Both the position numbers and the translations under genes were made by a program. Shown here piece by piece: positions 34,961 through 47,426 of a stretch of 64,000 nucleotides of DNA (position 1 is the first letter of the stretch; every line of letters starts with the position of its first letter). The DNA lies in assembly GCA_900155695.1 (NCBI GenBank), contig FUHL01000001.1:558001-622000 (forward strand). Direction: 5' to 3'. The stretch comes from Serratia symbiotica (GTDB taxonomy: Bacteria; Pseudomonadota; Gammaproteobacteria; Enterobacterales; Enterobacteriaceae). The notes below the pieces were generated by a model. The model had not been told where the DNA came from. It made no database searches and saw only the letters and a program-made list of their open reading frames with translations.

Positions 34961-36719
34961 TATTGATGGGATTGATTGAAAAATTACTATAAGATTAGTA
35001 TAAAGCTTAAATTATCAGTTAAACACCTATTATAAAAATGCAAGTAACACTGTTACATTATAATATAAAAATATTTTATTTCAAAGCATCTAATTACTAA
35101 ACTTATCTATATCTAATATATAGATAAAAGATTACTATAATTTATGGTAGTACTCATAAAACCGAATTTATTCAAATCCTATTATGTATTAATTACTATA
35201 TTTAACTTACTATAATAAGTAGGATAACATTATTATAATATTTATTTCCTATTTTAAATATATCAGTAAATATTTTATTTTACGTATTAATAATGACGCC
35301 GCTCTTTATATTATTTATTGTGTTAATATTTTAATGATATCTAAACTACTAGAAATTTATATTTCTAAACAGATCTTATCAAGCAATAAAAGGTTTCTTT
35401 TAATTGTAACGATAGATTAAAAATAAATTCTATAGATATATTATATTAACTTGACATCATAGGTTATGTCCTAAAATGTTAACTTTAAGTTATTTCTGTA
35501 TTGAGAGTTAATCAAGAATATGCTAAAAAATAGATCTCTAATTTTTTACTGTGTTTTCTATTTCATATATACTTCAATAAAATTAAGATATAATTATCGT
35601 ATCATTTGCATTTATCTTACAGTGATACCAAATATAATTTAAGTGACTATATAAATTATATTTGATTTCATCACTAGTATATTTATAATAAATATATTTC
35701 TAATGAATATTAGAGCGCAAGAAATCTATCGATGTTATTTTGATAACAGTAGAATAATAATGTTTTTTAGATGTATCCTCTACCTCCTTTAGCTCTATAA
35801 TTATAGAGCCTTAGATATATAATTTATCTGTAATTAAATGCTCAGAATATTAATTTATTCGATTTGTAACATCGTTACAGCTAAGATATATATGTTTAAT
35901 ATTAAATGAAGCTAAAATAAACTATCGAGTAAATTATTAGTAAATTTATATATGTTATTGTTTTAATAAATGCCTGAAATAATACTTGTAAATTAGTTAT
36001 TTAATAACTACTAAATATAATAAAATTAATATTTTTCTAATAAATTTTTACTTGTCTATCTATCATATACGCATGATAATCGTTTACTATTCTGATAATA
36101 CATATAATAATTTAAAATTATATAGTTATATTTTATAATATTTTTAATTATTATATGTATGATAGATTAATTTAAACTTAAATGAAAATTAAATTGACTT
36201 AATCTAGTTAAAATACGTCTATATAACTTTTGTTTGGTATCTAATATCATATTTTATATATAATATAAGTATATAGAATATAAGCGCTATTTTCAATAGT
36301 TTATTTTATATATTCATTGATGATGATATTTCATTGTTTCTTTAAATAATAGCCTGTTACCTATACAGTAATCAGTGCTGACATTAACTAATTTAATTAA
36401 ATACTTTTTTTTAAAATTTTAATTATTAACTTTTCTCCTATTTTTCATATTGTTTACAATGTCATCGATTTATATGACTAATTAGCAAATTGAAGATTTT
36501 CAAATTAAATAATTTAATTTTATTCATAAAGATACGATAAACGCAAGAATAACAATAGATTTTTCTTGAGCAATTGATCCTAGCGCTCTATAGATTTTAA
36601 TAAAGAACCTATTATTAAATGCGCATAGAGATAAACAAAATCTCCTCAACTGACTAAACTCTATTACCAATAACCTAAACTATTTTTAATCGCACTTTGA
36701 TTCATGTATATCAATTTTA
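34961..36719. other. desert between mscL relic and rpoE relic
   Basis: About 1.75 kb of very A+T-rich sequence with only short chance ORFs. TTGACA at about 35450 has no good -10. The remaining body of the presumed rpoE relic (minus strand) should lie within 36.2-36.7 kb but I cannot read it. Confidence 0.4.
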
Positions 36720-36800
36720 CATCATTACATGTCTTGCTCAAACTAGGAAAGTGCTCTTTACATTAATGACCTTTTGAAAAAGTCTATTACTAATTTTACA
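36720..36800 (-). pseudogene. rpoE: possible fragment of sigma-E gene (rpoE relic)
   Basis: In enterics rpoE is divergent from nadB. On the minus strand here, DNA at 36743-36784 reads AGA-cttttt-CAAAAGGTCAT, then TAA, then AAAG and CTTT. This can be aligned with codons for ERVQKGDQKAF of RpoE, allowing small insertions, with D to H and Q to stop. Only this N-terminal segment is readable. The evidence is position, strand and DNA similarity over about 40 bp, so it is tentative. Confidence 0.35.
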
Positions 36801-36953
36801 CTATATTACCCATATAAGAATATCGGTAATATTATTATAGAAAATCTATGCAAAATCCGGATTTTTTTATATTCAAATCGTTCAATCCATAGATTTTTAC
36901 ATAGTGTTTAAGTTAAAATAAATGTTTATCTTCTTCTGCACACATCAGACGTT

Positions 36954-38561
36954 ATGCAACCATTATCTGAATATATCAGCGATGTATTGATTATCGGCAG
37001 CGGTGCAGCAGGACTGTCACTAGCATTGCGATTAGCACAACATCACAAAGTCACTGTACTTAGCAAGGATCAATTTAGCGAAGGGGCTACATTTTATGCC
37101 CAAGGCGGCATTGCCGTAGTTTTTGATCAAACAGATAGCATTAACTCACATATTAATGATACTTTAATGGCTGGAGCGGGACTATGTGATAAAAAAGTTG
37201 TAGAGTTCATTACAGAGAATGCACGTCATTGTGTGCAATGGCTCATCAATCAAGGCGTATCATTTGATACACAGATAAACTTGCAGGGTAAAAAAAATTA
37301 TCATCTGACACGCGAAGGTGGTCACAGCCACCGACGTATTTTGCATATAGCTGATACTACTGGTAAAGCAATTGAGAGTACATTAATAGGAAAAGCTAGC
37401 ATTAATTCTAATATTATTAAGATGGAACGCTGTCATGCAGTAGATCTTATTACCTCAAATACCATTGGGACAAAAAGTGCTCGACGGGTAGTCGGTGTTT
37501 ATGTATGGAACGCTACTCGACAAAAAATGGAAACTTATAGTGCAAAAGTAGTAGTATTAGCCACTGGAGGTGCAGCTAAGGTTTATCAATACACCACCAA
37601 TCCAGATATTTCCTCTGGTGATGGTATAGCCATGGCTTGGCGAGCCGGTTGTAGAGTCGCTAATCTCGAATTTAATCAATTTCATCCCACTTGCTTATTT
37701 CATTCTCAAGCACGCAATTTTTTATTAACTGAAGCGCTGAGAGGTGAAGGCGCTTACCTTAAACGACCTGACGGAACTCGATTTATGCCAGACTTTGATA
37801 TACGTGGTGAACTTGCTCCTCGAGATATCGTGGTGCGGGCAATCGACTACGAAATGAAGCGATTAGGCGTAGATTGTATGTACCTCGATATTACTCATAA
37901 ATCAGAGGAATTTATTAATCGGCATTTCCCGATGATCCATGAAAAATTGCAGACACTAGGATTTAACTTAACTCAAGAGCCGATTCCCATCGTACCATCG
38001 GCACATTATACCTGTGGAGGTGTAATAGTTGATATGCATGGTAGAACCGATCTAGCTGGGTTATATGCTATCGGTGAGGTTAGCTATACCGGTTTACATG
38101 GAGCAAATCGTATGGCGTCTAACTCATTATTAGAGTGCCTAGTGTACGCGTGGTCTGCATCAGAAGATATTTTAAAACGCCTTCCTTTAATTGACTTAAG
38201 CAAACCGTTGCCACAACTTGATACAAGAAAGGTTGATAACACAGCAGATACACAGATAGTAATCAAGCATCACTTAAATGAACTACGGCTAGTGATGTGG
38301 GATTATGTTGGCATAATACGCACAACAAAACGAATGGAGAAAGCACTACGACGTATCAATGAACTGCAAATAAAAATTGACAAGTATTACTACGATCACT
38401 TCCCTATATCTCATGACTTACTTGAACTGCGCAATTTGGTAAAAGTATCTGAACTTATTGTACGCAGCGCTATCTCACGTAAGGAAAGCCGTGGTTTGCA
38501 TTATACACTAGACTATCCATTGCAGTTATTGGAGGCAATACCAACTATTCTACATCCTTAA
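36954..38561 (+). CDS. nadB: L-aspartate oxidase
   Basis: FAD enzyme oxidising aspartate to iminoaspartate, first step of de novo NAD synthesis (with NadA). The 535 residues align along the whole of E. coli NadB (540). The FAD motif [16 protein letters not shown] starts near residue 10, [10 protein letters not shown]-like [11 protein letters not shown] follows, then the substrate region [31 protein letters not shown], and the second FAD segment [16 protein letters not shown]. nadA and nadC are not in the window. The upstream ATG has no strong Shine-Dalgarno. Confidence 0.96.
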   Translation: MQPLSEYISDVLIIGSGAAGLSLALRLAQHHKVTVLSKDQFSEGATFYAQGGIAVVFDQTDSINSHINDTLMAGAGLCDKKVVEFITENARHCVQWLINQGVSFDTQINLQGKKNYHLTREGGHSHRRILHIADTTGKAIESTLIGKASINSNIIKMERCHAVDLITSNTIGTKSARRVVGVYVWNATRQKMETYSAKVVVLATGGAAKVYQYTTNPDISSGDGIAMAWRAGCRVANLEFNQFHPTCLFHSQARNFLLTEALRGEGAYLKRPDGTRFMPDFDIRGELAPRDIVVRAIDYEMKRLGVDCMYLDITHKSEEFINRHFPMIHEKLQTLGFNLTQEPIPIVPSAHYTCGGVIVDMHGRTDLAGLYAIGEVSYTGLHGANRMASNSLLECLVYAWSASEDILKRLPLIDLSKPLPQLDTRKVDNTADTQIVIKHHLNELRLVMWDYVGIIRTTKRMEKALRRINELQIKIDKYYYDHFPISHDLLELRNLVKVSELIVRSAISRKESRGLHYTLDYPLQLLEAIPTILHP

Positions 38562-40077
38562 AATTTGGCTAGGATACACAATATTATTTTTTTGTAAAAT
38601 TATATATTATAATGGATAATATTTAGTACTGATATTATATAAAGAATTTATATAGCTACAATCAATGATATTAATGTCTAAATGTCTAATATTTAATATT
38701 TATGTAGTCTATACTAATTTCTTGAAGCTAATATTCTTTCTATGAAACCTGAGATATATCGTTAACTAACATTCCACTTTATTAAGGTAGGTCATACAGG
38801 GAAATATCCTTAATTCTTACATACTATAAAAACATTTCAGTATTATTCTATGAATAAATAATCGGCATTGATTACCAACATTGTTAGTTAAACCGGTGCC
38901 AGTTTGGCGCAATAAGCTATATTATAGTACATGCTATGTTATACTAAATTTCGCTGCTACGAGTTTAAACTAAATAGCATTATTTAGATTTCAAAAAACA
39001 AGATAATGTTCACAATATACTTTACGCAAAATTTAATTTATGGAATTGAAATGGCTATTTAAAACATTAAGAAATTTTGTCTATGCCATACAATATAATA
39101 TCTATTTAGGCATGATCTTATATAGCATGAACATTTAATAATATATGTCTTATTAAGTACTCTTATATTATTATTTCATGGGTACTTCATAGATTCAATT
39201 ACACCAAATGCGTTCTGTAGCATCAATTATAATCCAAAAATCTACTATAGCTATTTTATTAAGTGTATGCAGAAATATCAATTATTAATTTTAGAATAAA
39301 TTATTATTATTAAAAAAGATTATAAAATTTATGGACAATCAACTGCTTATTTTAAAGCATTGTATTAACTAGTAGTAATCCTTTATTTATCCACAAGATA
39401 TTTGTTATATTCTGCTATAAATTTATTTACTGTAGATATTTTAAGATTTTAAATAAAAACCAAAAAAAAGATCTGGTGATCATTACATATGATATCTAAT
39501 AATATTCTATTATCTATTTTATATGGTGAAATTTCATTATAGGTTATAAAAAATCATTTTATATCATTATTATTAATGCAACTAGTGTGGTAGACATGAT
39601 GAATATATAGTCTTGTATTTTACTCATCAAATCTATCTTATATCCTAATTTATTATTATGTAATTATTAAAGACTATAAAATTATAAATTCTTATATTTT
39701 TATTATTATCTATATAAATCAGGCACTATTAATACTGATATTTATGAATATATGGACTGTAAATTATTATAATAGATCTATTGCCTTATACTGTATTATT
39801 GAGCGCATCATTATAACAAGTTTACAATAAGTATAATAAGATAATTTATTACTCTCTAAAAATTATCTGGTGCTCTATCTAGTAATTTGCTAATATGTAA
39901 AATTATACAAATAATTAAAATATGTAATAAAAAGATAGTTTCAGTTTCATACCGAAGGTTTATTAAATAATAACCTTGCATGCTTGCAAGACTGATAAAG
40001 TGATTAGTATGAAAAAGTTACACTTTAGATATTTAAAATTTTATATTATTTCTTTCGTAGTGCTTTTAAACAAGCAT
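38562..40077. other. desert after nadB
   Basis: About 1.5 kb with no gene. A short island at about 38890-38925 (GGTGCCAGTTTGGCGC) is G+C-richer than its surroundings and forms a small stem, but it matches nothing I know. Genes that usually precede rsfS (holA, nadD) were not recognisable. Confidence 0.4.
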
Positions 40078-40137
40078 GATATATTTCATATAAAAATGTT
40101 TTAATGATAAGTAAAAATCTGTACTGGATAAAATTGC
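40078..40137 (+). pseudogene. rsfS: possible fragment of ribosomal silencing factor gene (rsfS relic)
   Basis: Reading from 40078 gives D-I-F-H-I-K-M, then stops, then V-K-I-C-T-G-stop-N. This resembles the RsfS C-terminus DVIVHVMQEESRRLYELEK, with single-base changes such as E to stop, Y to C, L to I and K to N. The location, upstream of the rlmH relic and mrdA, is that of rsfS in enterics. The match is short and needs a profile search. Confidence 0.35.
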
Positions 40138-40605
40138 CAATAGTAAAGAGTCTTAATCATATCTAATATCTAATAAATGATGACGTATTTTATTTTTATG
40201 CTGATTATGAGTTATTCAATTCTAAAAACTTTATTGATATATTAAGTAAATTAAATATTATCTATAGAATATGTTTTCTTATCATCTCTATTTATTTATC
40301 AATCATAAAAATTCTACGCGTAAAGATATATGGATTATGCTTAATAATATATTTCATGACAATCTTATTTGGTTTTTTATGAAAAATATTAAGTAATATT
40401 TTATATATGTTATATGCAGTAATTGATGTCTATTAATAATATAACAATAAATATGATTATAACTTTTAATAATAGTTAAATGACTTAATCACACATAAAT
40501 TTCGTTGAATAAAAATATTAAATACATGTTAGTTCATCGATGCTTGTATAAATCACCCATAATGATCATATGGATGTATAATTAGAACAACATTGCTACA
40601 TCTTG

Positions 40606-40677
40606 ATTGTGCGTTATAGTAGTTGAAAACCTTGAATTGCTTAGTTTATTGCAATAACTTATATTGATTAGAGATAT
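40606..40677 (+). pseudogene. rlmH: C-terminal fragment of 23S rRNA m3-pseudouridine1915 methyltransferase (rlmH relic)
   Basis: The codons read I-V-R-Y...K-P-stop-I-A-stop-F-I-A-I-T-Y-I-D-stop-R. Aligned with the RlmH C-terminus ([24 protein letters not shown]) nearly every difference is one base: W to stop, S to F, T to A, T to I, N to T, H to Y, Y to D. It ends about 35 bp before the mrdA start, the spacing and order (rlmH-mrdA) seen in enterics. The upstream two-thirds of the gene is unreadable. Confidence 0.55.
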
Positions 40678-40710
40678 ATTGTGATGCTCTCAAAAGAGCA
40701 AAATAATAGC

Positions 40711-42562
40711 ATGAAAATAGAACACAACTCTTTTCATGATTATGCAGCTGTATCTACCTTATTTATCGTTCGTACTGTATTGAAAGTTTTCAGTATACTA
40801 GTTCTGAGTAGCATATTCATCACTAATCTATATCTTTTTAAAAGCATTTGTTTTCAGGATTCTCAGACTCGCTCTAATGCAAAACGCATCAAATAAGTTT
40901 TTATGGCCCCTACTCGTGGTGTAATCTATGATTTTAATGGAACTCCATTAGCATTTGACCGTATAATTTATCAGTGACAGCTCATACCTGAAACCGTTAA
41001 CAATCTTAAGGTAACACTCCAGACTCTTCGTGCGGTGGTCGATTTAACTTATGATGACATTACTAATTTTGAAAAAAGAACGTAAGCGATCTTACCAATT
41101 TCTCTCCATTCCTGTACAAGTGTACTAGATCAAGTACATTTTACCCGTTTTGCAGTCAATCAATTTCGTTGCCCTAACGTGGAAGTTAAAGGATATCAAC
41201 TCCTTTACTACCCTTATGGTTCTGTACGGACCCATGTTAATTGGATACGTATCGAAGATTAATGATCATGATATTAAACAGCTTAATAATACATGTAAAA
41301 TTTCTAATTAAGCTGCTAACCGCAATATAAGAAAATCAGAAATTAAAAACTATTATGAAAATATATTGCATAGTAAAACCGATTACAAGGAAATTTGAAG
41401 TAATAATCTTGGTCAGACAATCCGATAACTACATGAACAGCTACCTACCGTCGGCCAAGATGTTTTTTGACATTAGATCTTAATTTGCAATGCTATATTG
41501 CACATCTACTTACAGGCAGCCGGTCAGCGATTATGGTTAGTAATGCAAAAACTTGTGGTATTTTAGCAAAAGTATATAATCCAAGTTGCAATGCAAATTT
41601 ATTCGTAGATGGTATTGCTAATAAGGTTTATCAACGTTGACTAAACGATCCAAATCATCCACTACTCAATAGATCTATTAAAGGGCTATATCCACTTGCG
41701 TTAACAGTGAAAAATTATATTACTATTGCAGGACTTAGTTATAGTGTAATAATTCAAAATACCGTGATGTTTCTGGTTAGTGGAAGTTGCGAGTCTCCGA
41801 AAAACGCTTTTGAGAGTGGAAAATGGGGTTATGGCCACCAACGAAACGTTATAAAATTCTTCAAGGAATTAGAAGATACATTTTTCTATCAATTTGTCTA
41901 TGATATGGGTATTGGTAGGTTATCGACCTGGCAAACTAAATTTAGTTATAGAAAATATACTAGTATCAGACTTATCTGAAGAATGTGATGGATTAATGCC
42001 GAAACGTAAGTGGCAACTTAAACGTTATAAAAACCCTGGTATCAGAGTGATATTATTTCAGTTGGTATAGGTCACGGTTACTGGACTGCTGCATTAATCC
42101 AAAATATCAACGGCACTCAATATTATTATTAAGAATAGTAATGTTTGAACTCCACATATACTGCAAAGTATCCATAATAGCGGTATACTAGTACCTTTTC
42201 GTCCATAAGATCATGGGTAAATAGGTAATATTGATTTTTGCTTTTGGAAAATTGACAAAGATGGAATGTATTGTGTGGCCATTCGTCTATACGAATGGCG
42301 TATCATTATTACCTAAATTCGCCTTACTATGCGGCATAAAAATCTGGAACAGCACAAGTATTCAGATATGAAACATACAAAGTTTATACACTGGCATGAA
42401 TACTTACGTGATCATACATTCATGACTGCTGTTGCAGCATACAACAATCCTACAATAGCCATTGCTATTATTTTAGAAAAAGGAAGAGTTTGTCTAGCGG
42501 CTGAAAAGATTACTCGAAAGATCTTTGATTGCATTTTTATACATAAAAATAATACCCAATAA
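40711..42562 (+). pseudogene. mrdA: penicillin-binding protein 2, broken (mrdA)
   Basis: PBP2 is the transpeptidase of the rod elongasome. Long stretches are still recognisable: MKIEHNSFHDYAAVSTLF at the start, ANLY-like TM region, QTRSNAKRIK, then a TAA (40894) followed by APTRGVIYDFNGTPLA, FTRFAVNQFRCPNVEVKGY, DMGIGRLSTW and YLRDHTFMTAVAAYNNP. Several stops and frameshifts separate them. The SxxK nucleophile is lost: GSTVK is ALTVK at 41698-41712 (TCA to TTA). KSGTAQV survives at 42340-42360 but out of frame with the downstream part. It is about the full length of the gene, so inactivation is by point changes and small indels. Confidence 0.95.
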
Positions 42563-42615
42563 CCTTCTCATATTCTTTTGTAATCTTATATGGAAGGTAA
42601 TTAGAAATCTATAAT

Positions 42616-43707
42616 ATGATAGACAATCAATAAAATATTTAATCTGGCGTAAAATACTGCTCAATCTTAGTTTTATATTACTGGTATAAGCCCTGTTAAT
42701 TTATCGTTTTTTAGTAATGTAGAGCGCTAGTGGTCAGGATATAAGCATGATGGCACATAAAATTACTCAAATAGTTATCGGACTTATTGTCCTGAGTGTA
42801 ATAGCGCAAATTAAAGTTAGAACTTATGAAAACTTATCTCCCTATCTTTATATAACTTGTATGATTTTACTCATATCAGTAGATGTCTTGGTTCATATAA
42901 GTAAAGGCGTGCAACGCTGGCTCGACCGTGGTGTTATGCGATTTCAACCATATGAAATTGCTATACCACTAATGGTCGCAAGGTTTATAAACCTAGATAC
43001 CTTTCAACCTTCATTAAAGAGTACTAGTATTGTGCTAATTCTAATCTTCTTACCAGCCATGTTAGTAGCAACACCACTAGATCTTGGCACCTCAATCTTA
43101 ATAACAGCATCTGGTCTATTCGTGCTGTTTTTATCCGGCATGAGTTGGAAATTAATTGCTCTATCGATCTTATTACTTGCAGCCTTTTTTCCAGTGCTAT
43201 GGTTATACCTTATGCACGGATATTAACGTGATCGTAGCATGATGCTGTGCCCAGAAAGTGATGCTCTCGGTGCAGTTTATCATATTATTCAGTCTAAAAT
43301 TGTCATTGGTTCTGGTTGGTAGATTGGTAATGGTTGGATGCCATGGTACTTTAATCACAATTATAATTGCTTCCAGCACATCACACTGACTTTATGTTTG
43401 CGGTATTGGCTAAAGAACTAGGACTCATAGGAATACTAGTGCTAGTAGCACTTTACTTGTTGGAAATGATTCGCGGATTAATCATAGCTTCTAATGCACC
43501 AACTACTTTTGTGCGGGTAATAGTGGGGACATTAATGCTAGTGTTTTGGTTGATGTATTTGTTAATATTGGTATGGTAAGTAGTATTTTAACTTTTGTTG
43601 GCATACCTTTGCCATTAATTAGTTATGACGGTTCAGCACTGATTATTTTAATAGCAGGTTTTAGTATTATTATGTCAGTGCATACAACATCGCAAAATGC
43701 TGTCTAG
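42616..43707 (+). pseudogene. mrdB: rod-shape glycosyltransferase RodA, broken (mrdB)
   Basis: RodA is the SEDS glycosyltransferase partner of PBP2. The relic begins at an ATG (42616) reading MIDNQ then a stop. SASGQDISMM and a 159-codon open stretch from 42747 (IAQIKVRTYENLSPYLYITCM... to LWLYLMHGY) correspond to the central helices. After a TAA at 43224, YHIIQSKIVIGSG, HTDFMFAVLAKELGLIGILVL, LPLISYDGSALI-like and a final MSVHTTSQ are spread over different frames. The QPSEI block has become QPYEI. It follows mrdA by about 50 bp and ends just before a terminator hairpin. Confidence 0.95.
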
Positions 43708-43764
43708 AAGATGATTAAAGATAAGTAAGTAATGTGTAAAAATAAATTTTATTTTAGTTAATGA

Positions 43765-43794
43765 TGCTGTTTACTGCATGTAAACAGCACTTTT
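43765..43794 (+). terminator. rho-independent terminator of the dead mrd operon
   Basis: TGCTGTTTAC pairs perfectly with GTAAACAGCA around TGCAT and is followed by CTTTT. It lies 57 bp after the mrdB relic stop. The intact stem after two dead genes suggests either recent decay or another role. Confidence 0.6.
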
Positions 43795-46127
43795 ATAAAG
43801 AAGATAATACTACTATAACTCTTTGTTCATTCATAGTATATCATCATTTTAGAATAATAATATGAATGTAATAATAGTAATAAAATATGGTATTATAAGC
43901 AATATGGAGTGACTTACCATCTACGTAAATATTCTTAGAATATTTACGTAGATGGTATTTTGAGTTTTCCATAGAGTGTAGTATGTATATAGAGCTCTAC
44001 CTAAATAAGAGTCTACAATTCGTAACCGTAACTTTTCTTAATTGACCATTACTTCGTTTAGTATACATTACACATATTAAATAGATATTACATAAATCAG
44101 CGCACACAACTATATTTACCATATTACATCCAATATGGTATCATTTATTTATAATAATCCTATATACATTTCTTAATGTAATTAAATTTTATATAATTGA
44201 ATTTATTTATATCTTATAAAACCTATCGAACGTTACCCATTACTATCATGTATGTTGAAGTTATGATAAAAAACATATCCTATCTTTTCATTCTCAGATA
44301 TTAATTCTGATGACATTAATCACTCCTATAAAAGTAATCACCTGAAATAATATAGTATATTAGTTTAATATCTTGAGTGTAATATTATAACATTTATTAA
44401 TGAAAAAATAAAACTTTCTTGCTTCGATTATTCAAGTTAATACTAATGGTGTTCAGTATTACATTTTATGTATTACAATCTTATCAATACATTATAAACC
44501 GATATTTGTCTAGATAATATCTTGCTATAGAAATAGCATGTATCGAATTAGAATATCCAAGTGAATCAGCTTATCTTCTTTAGAAGTAGACTAATTGATA
44601 ATATTGTATCATGTACCATGAATACTGTTATATTATATATATTCCACTCTATAAATATATTGCTATAAATATATTGGTAAGCTATTAGACATGGCAAGGT
44701 ATTGTAATAATCATTTGCTCATGCATGAATGAACTTGAATTTTATAAAACCGTAACATCTATCTTATATATAATAAATACAATCAATAAAAAGCTTCATA
44801 ATATTGATTGTATTTTAAATTTTTATATTTAAAATCATCAGTAGAATGTGTATTAAAAATACTAGCATTATATATCTAAAAAATAATCCATAATAAATTA
44901 TATAAGAATATTTATTATTTACTACTAATTCTAATTTGAAGTTTGCAATTTTTTATGTTTGGTAAGTAAAATATTGGCAATGACTTTTAATAAATATTCA
45001 ACTTATAAATTGTTACTTATTAAAACAATTTGATAAAGATTTAATCAAGAGCAGTTATATTTTAAAATATAGGATTATATCACGACTATTTTATTAATCG
45101 ATGTATCTCAATGAAGATAAATGCAGAATATAAAATCATTCGATCTATATTTTACTTCAGGGCTTACATAAACATTATATTTATTATATCAGCGCAATAA
45201 ATTTTACATTAAATATCGAGGTTAAATATATCCTTCACGCTTCATAACGTTTAAACCTGTATCTATATGAGAAGTTTTAAATATAAGTAATATAGTCACT
45301 ATTAATATTGTATAGATGAATTGTTTCATACATATTTAAGTTGCTTTATTTTAGTATATAGTAAAAAAAATAAAATATTTATAGCATAATATTATTTTAA
45401 TTTAATTGCAGTATGTAGTAAGAACACTACTTTAATTTATAATACATTTTTTATTAAGGTAATAATACTACTAACTTTTATACCAGCACTAGGAATGGCA
45501 TTATTATTTGATTTCTTGCATGTTCATAAACGTTATATAGCTAAAGAATAGCTATGCTAGTAAATTTACATAAACTTTAATTCATATATTCAACAATATA
45601 TCATTACTAATCAAACACATACTATGTAAAAATTAATTTTATAATATTACATCAATCTCAATATAATAACTATGGAAAGAATTAATTTAAGTCTTTCTTC
45701 AGAAAAAGAAGAGTTTTAAACATTCATCATTGTTTACTATCTGCACAAGGTCATCGTAGATAAAAAATAATTAACAGTAGTCGCGTTAATAATATAAATA
45801 AGAATGAAGTTATGACATTTTAGTATCTATTATATTAGTAATTAACCTCAATATTATTAGTGTCTTGTTATCACATCTTATAAATTCAATATATACAAAA
45901 CGAGAGTTAGACTAATAATTTGCTTTTTTATACAAAAAATAAAGTTATAGATGAGACATTACTATTTCTAAGGGCAAGAAGATAACAGCTCGATAGCATT
46001 AAATGAGTACATCTCATGTTATTGTAACAATAAAGCATATGATCACGATGGTCTATAAATAAAATCACTTGAGTTATTCACTGAAACATCATAATAGATT
46101 TAAAGATCGCATAACAGTAGGTGAAAA
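43795..46127. other. desert between mrdB relic and tsaB
   Basis: About 2.3 kb without a gene apart from the 21-bp inverted repeat at 43915-43957. rlpA and dacA, which follow mrdB in enterics, could not be recognised. Highly A+T-rich with stops in all frames; no RNA gene seen. Confidence 0.4.
43915..43957. terminator. 21-bp perfect inverted repeat
   Basis: Left arm 43915-43935 and right arm 43937-43957 are exactly complementary around a single T, and the right arm is followed by TTTTGAGTTTT. It is the most stable-looking stem in the window. It lies 208 bp past the mrdB relic and over 2 kb from tsaB, so it serves no intact gene nearby. It could be a second terminator, a small-RNA 3' end or a cruciform. 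Confidence 0.5.
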
Positions 46128-46823
46128 TTATATACGACTAGATAGTTTCTTCCAGATAACTTCATTACGCAAATAGGTTGGTTGAGCATCTTCCACTGCC
46201 ACTGCTTTACCTTGTTGCCAGGCTAATAAGGCCAGAGGCAGCATGTCTTCTGCTTGTGGGAAAAGAACGTTTCCATTAAGTAAGCTCCATTCAGATCCGA
46301 TGACTAAATGAGGATATTTTTGCCAACCAGTCCCAACATAATACCACACTCCATCCCGAACACTTGCATTTTCTAATACTTGAGTTGGTGCAAGCACTTG
46401 CTCTTTTATACTTTCATGCCAAGAACCATCTTTTTGTCGTTCAAATTGCCCCAAGTAAACTTCCCCCATTTTTGCATCTATTGCCGATAATACACGAGTA
46501 GCACGGCTAATACGCCAAGCACCCTGTGCCATAGTTTGTAATGTAGAAATACCCAACATCATTAAATCTGCGCCCAAAGCTAAACCTTGAGCGATACTAA
46601 TACTGACTCTTACACCGGTAAAACTACCCGGACCCCTTCCAAAAGCAATTACATCAAGCTGATTAAGGGTAAGGCTACTCGCTGCCAGTGCCTGCTGCAC
46701 CATAGGTAGAATGCGTTGTGTATGCATATGTGGTGATAACTCAGACAATGCCAGAACTGCACCTTGATCCCATATGGCAACAGAACAGGTTTCTGTCGAT
46801 GTATCAATAGCTAGAATACGCAT
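46128..46823 (-). CDS. tsaB: tRNA threonylcarbamoyladenosine biosynthesis protein TsaB
   Basis: Partner that activates TsaD in making t6A37 on ANN-decoding tRNAs, an essential modification. The 231 residues equal E. coli TsaB. The ASKHA-fold N-terminal lobe starts MRILAIDTSTETCSVAIW, with FGRGPGSFTGVRVSISIAQGLAL near 62-84 and AIDAKMGEVYLGQF near 113-126. tsaC, tsaD and tsaE are not in this window. Isolated, with deserts on both sides; neither of its E. coli neighbours is recognisable. Confidence 0.96.
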   Translation of the reverse strand: MRILAIDTSTETCSVAIWDQGAVLALSELSPHMHTQRILPMVQQALAASSLTLNQLDVIAFGRGPGSFTGVRVSISIAQGLALGADLMMLGISTLQTMAQGAWRISRATRVLSAIDAKMGEVYLGQFERQKDGSWHESIKEQVLAPTQVLENASVRDGVWYYVGTGWQKYPHLVIGSEWSLLNGNVLFPQAEDMLPLALLAWQQGKAVAVEDAQPTYLRNEVIWKKLSSRI

Positions 46824-47426
46824 GGATATATTATTAACCTTGAGTGTTAATGAAATAGTATTTTTATAAGTATGACTTTTTATAATAAAATTATTTGTAA
46901 TACGAAATAAGAGGTATCTGAGGTTAAAAATAATTTGTTCATAAATGCCGTATCATGCAGAAGATCTTGCAAGACAAATTATTTAAAAATAAAAGATAGT
47001 ATCATAAATGATTCGTTATAGATGTTACTTCAATTTTTTTTAAAATCTAGCATATCAAGATAAAGTCTTGTCCATCTTACTTTTTATATCATATCAAAAT
47101 TGATATATAAATATCACGCATTGTCAGCACTTATTGTATAAAAATATATAATAATTAAAATTATTATATATAATCTAAGATTATAAAGATACCAAAATTA
47201 ATATATATACATTCTCGCTTATATATTAGCGCTGTAATATTGTCATCTAACATCTAAAAATTATAGATTTTTGCCCTATTATTGTATAAATGACTTTTAA
47301 CGCTATAGAAGTCAATTTCTAATACTTCTATTGATTAATTCACGACAGTTTTAGACAAATATCATTTCATAAACCTTTATGATTTATTAACGGCAATAGA
47401 TATTTAATAATTTTTACAAAGCCTCT
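46824..47426. other. gene-free stretch between tsaB and lpoB
   Basis: About 600 bases of A+T-rich sequence, probably containing the tsaB promoter. No ORF, hairpin of note or RNA gene found. Confidence 0.4.

Noticed and set aside
40128-40160. Alternative rlmH start (I-K-L-P-I-V for MKLQLV)
   Set aside because: It uses the same bases as the rsfS C-terminal match, so both cannot be right, and it would make rlmH about 80 bp too long.
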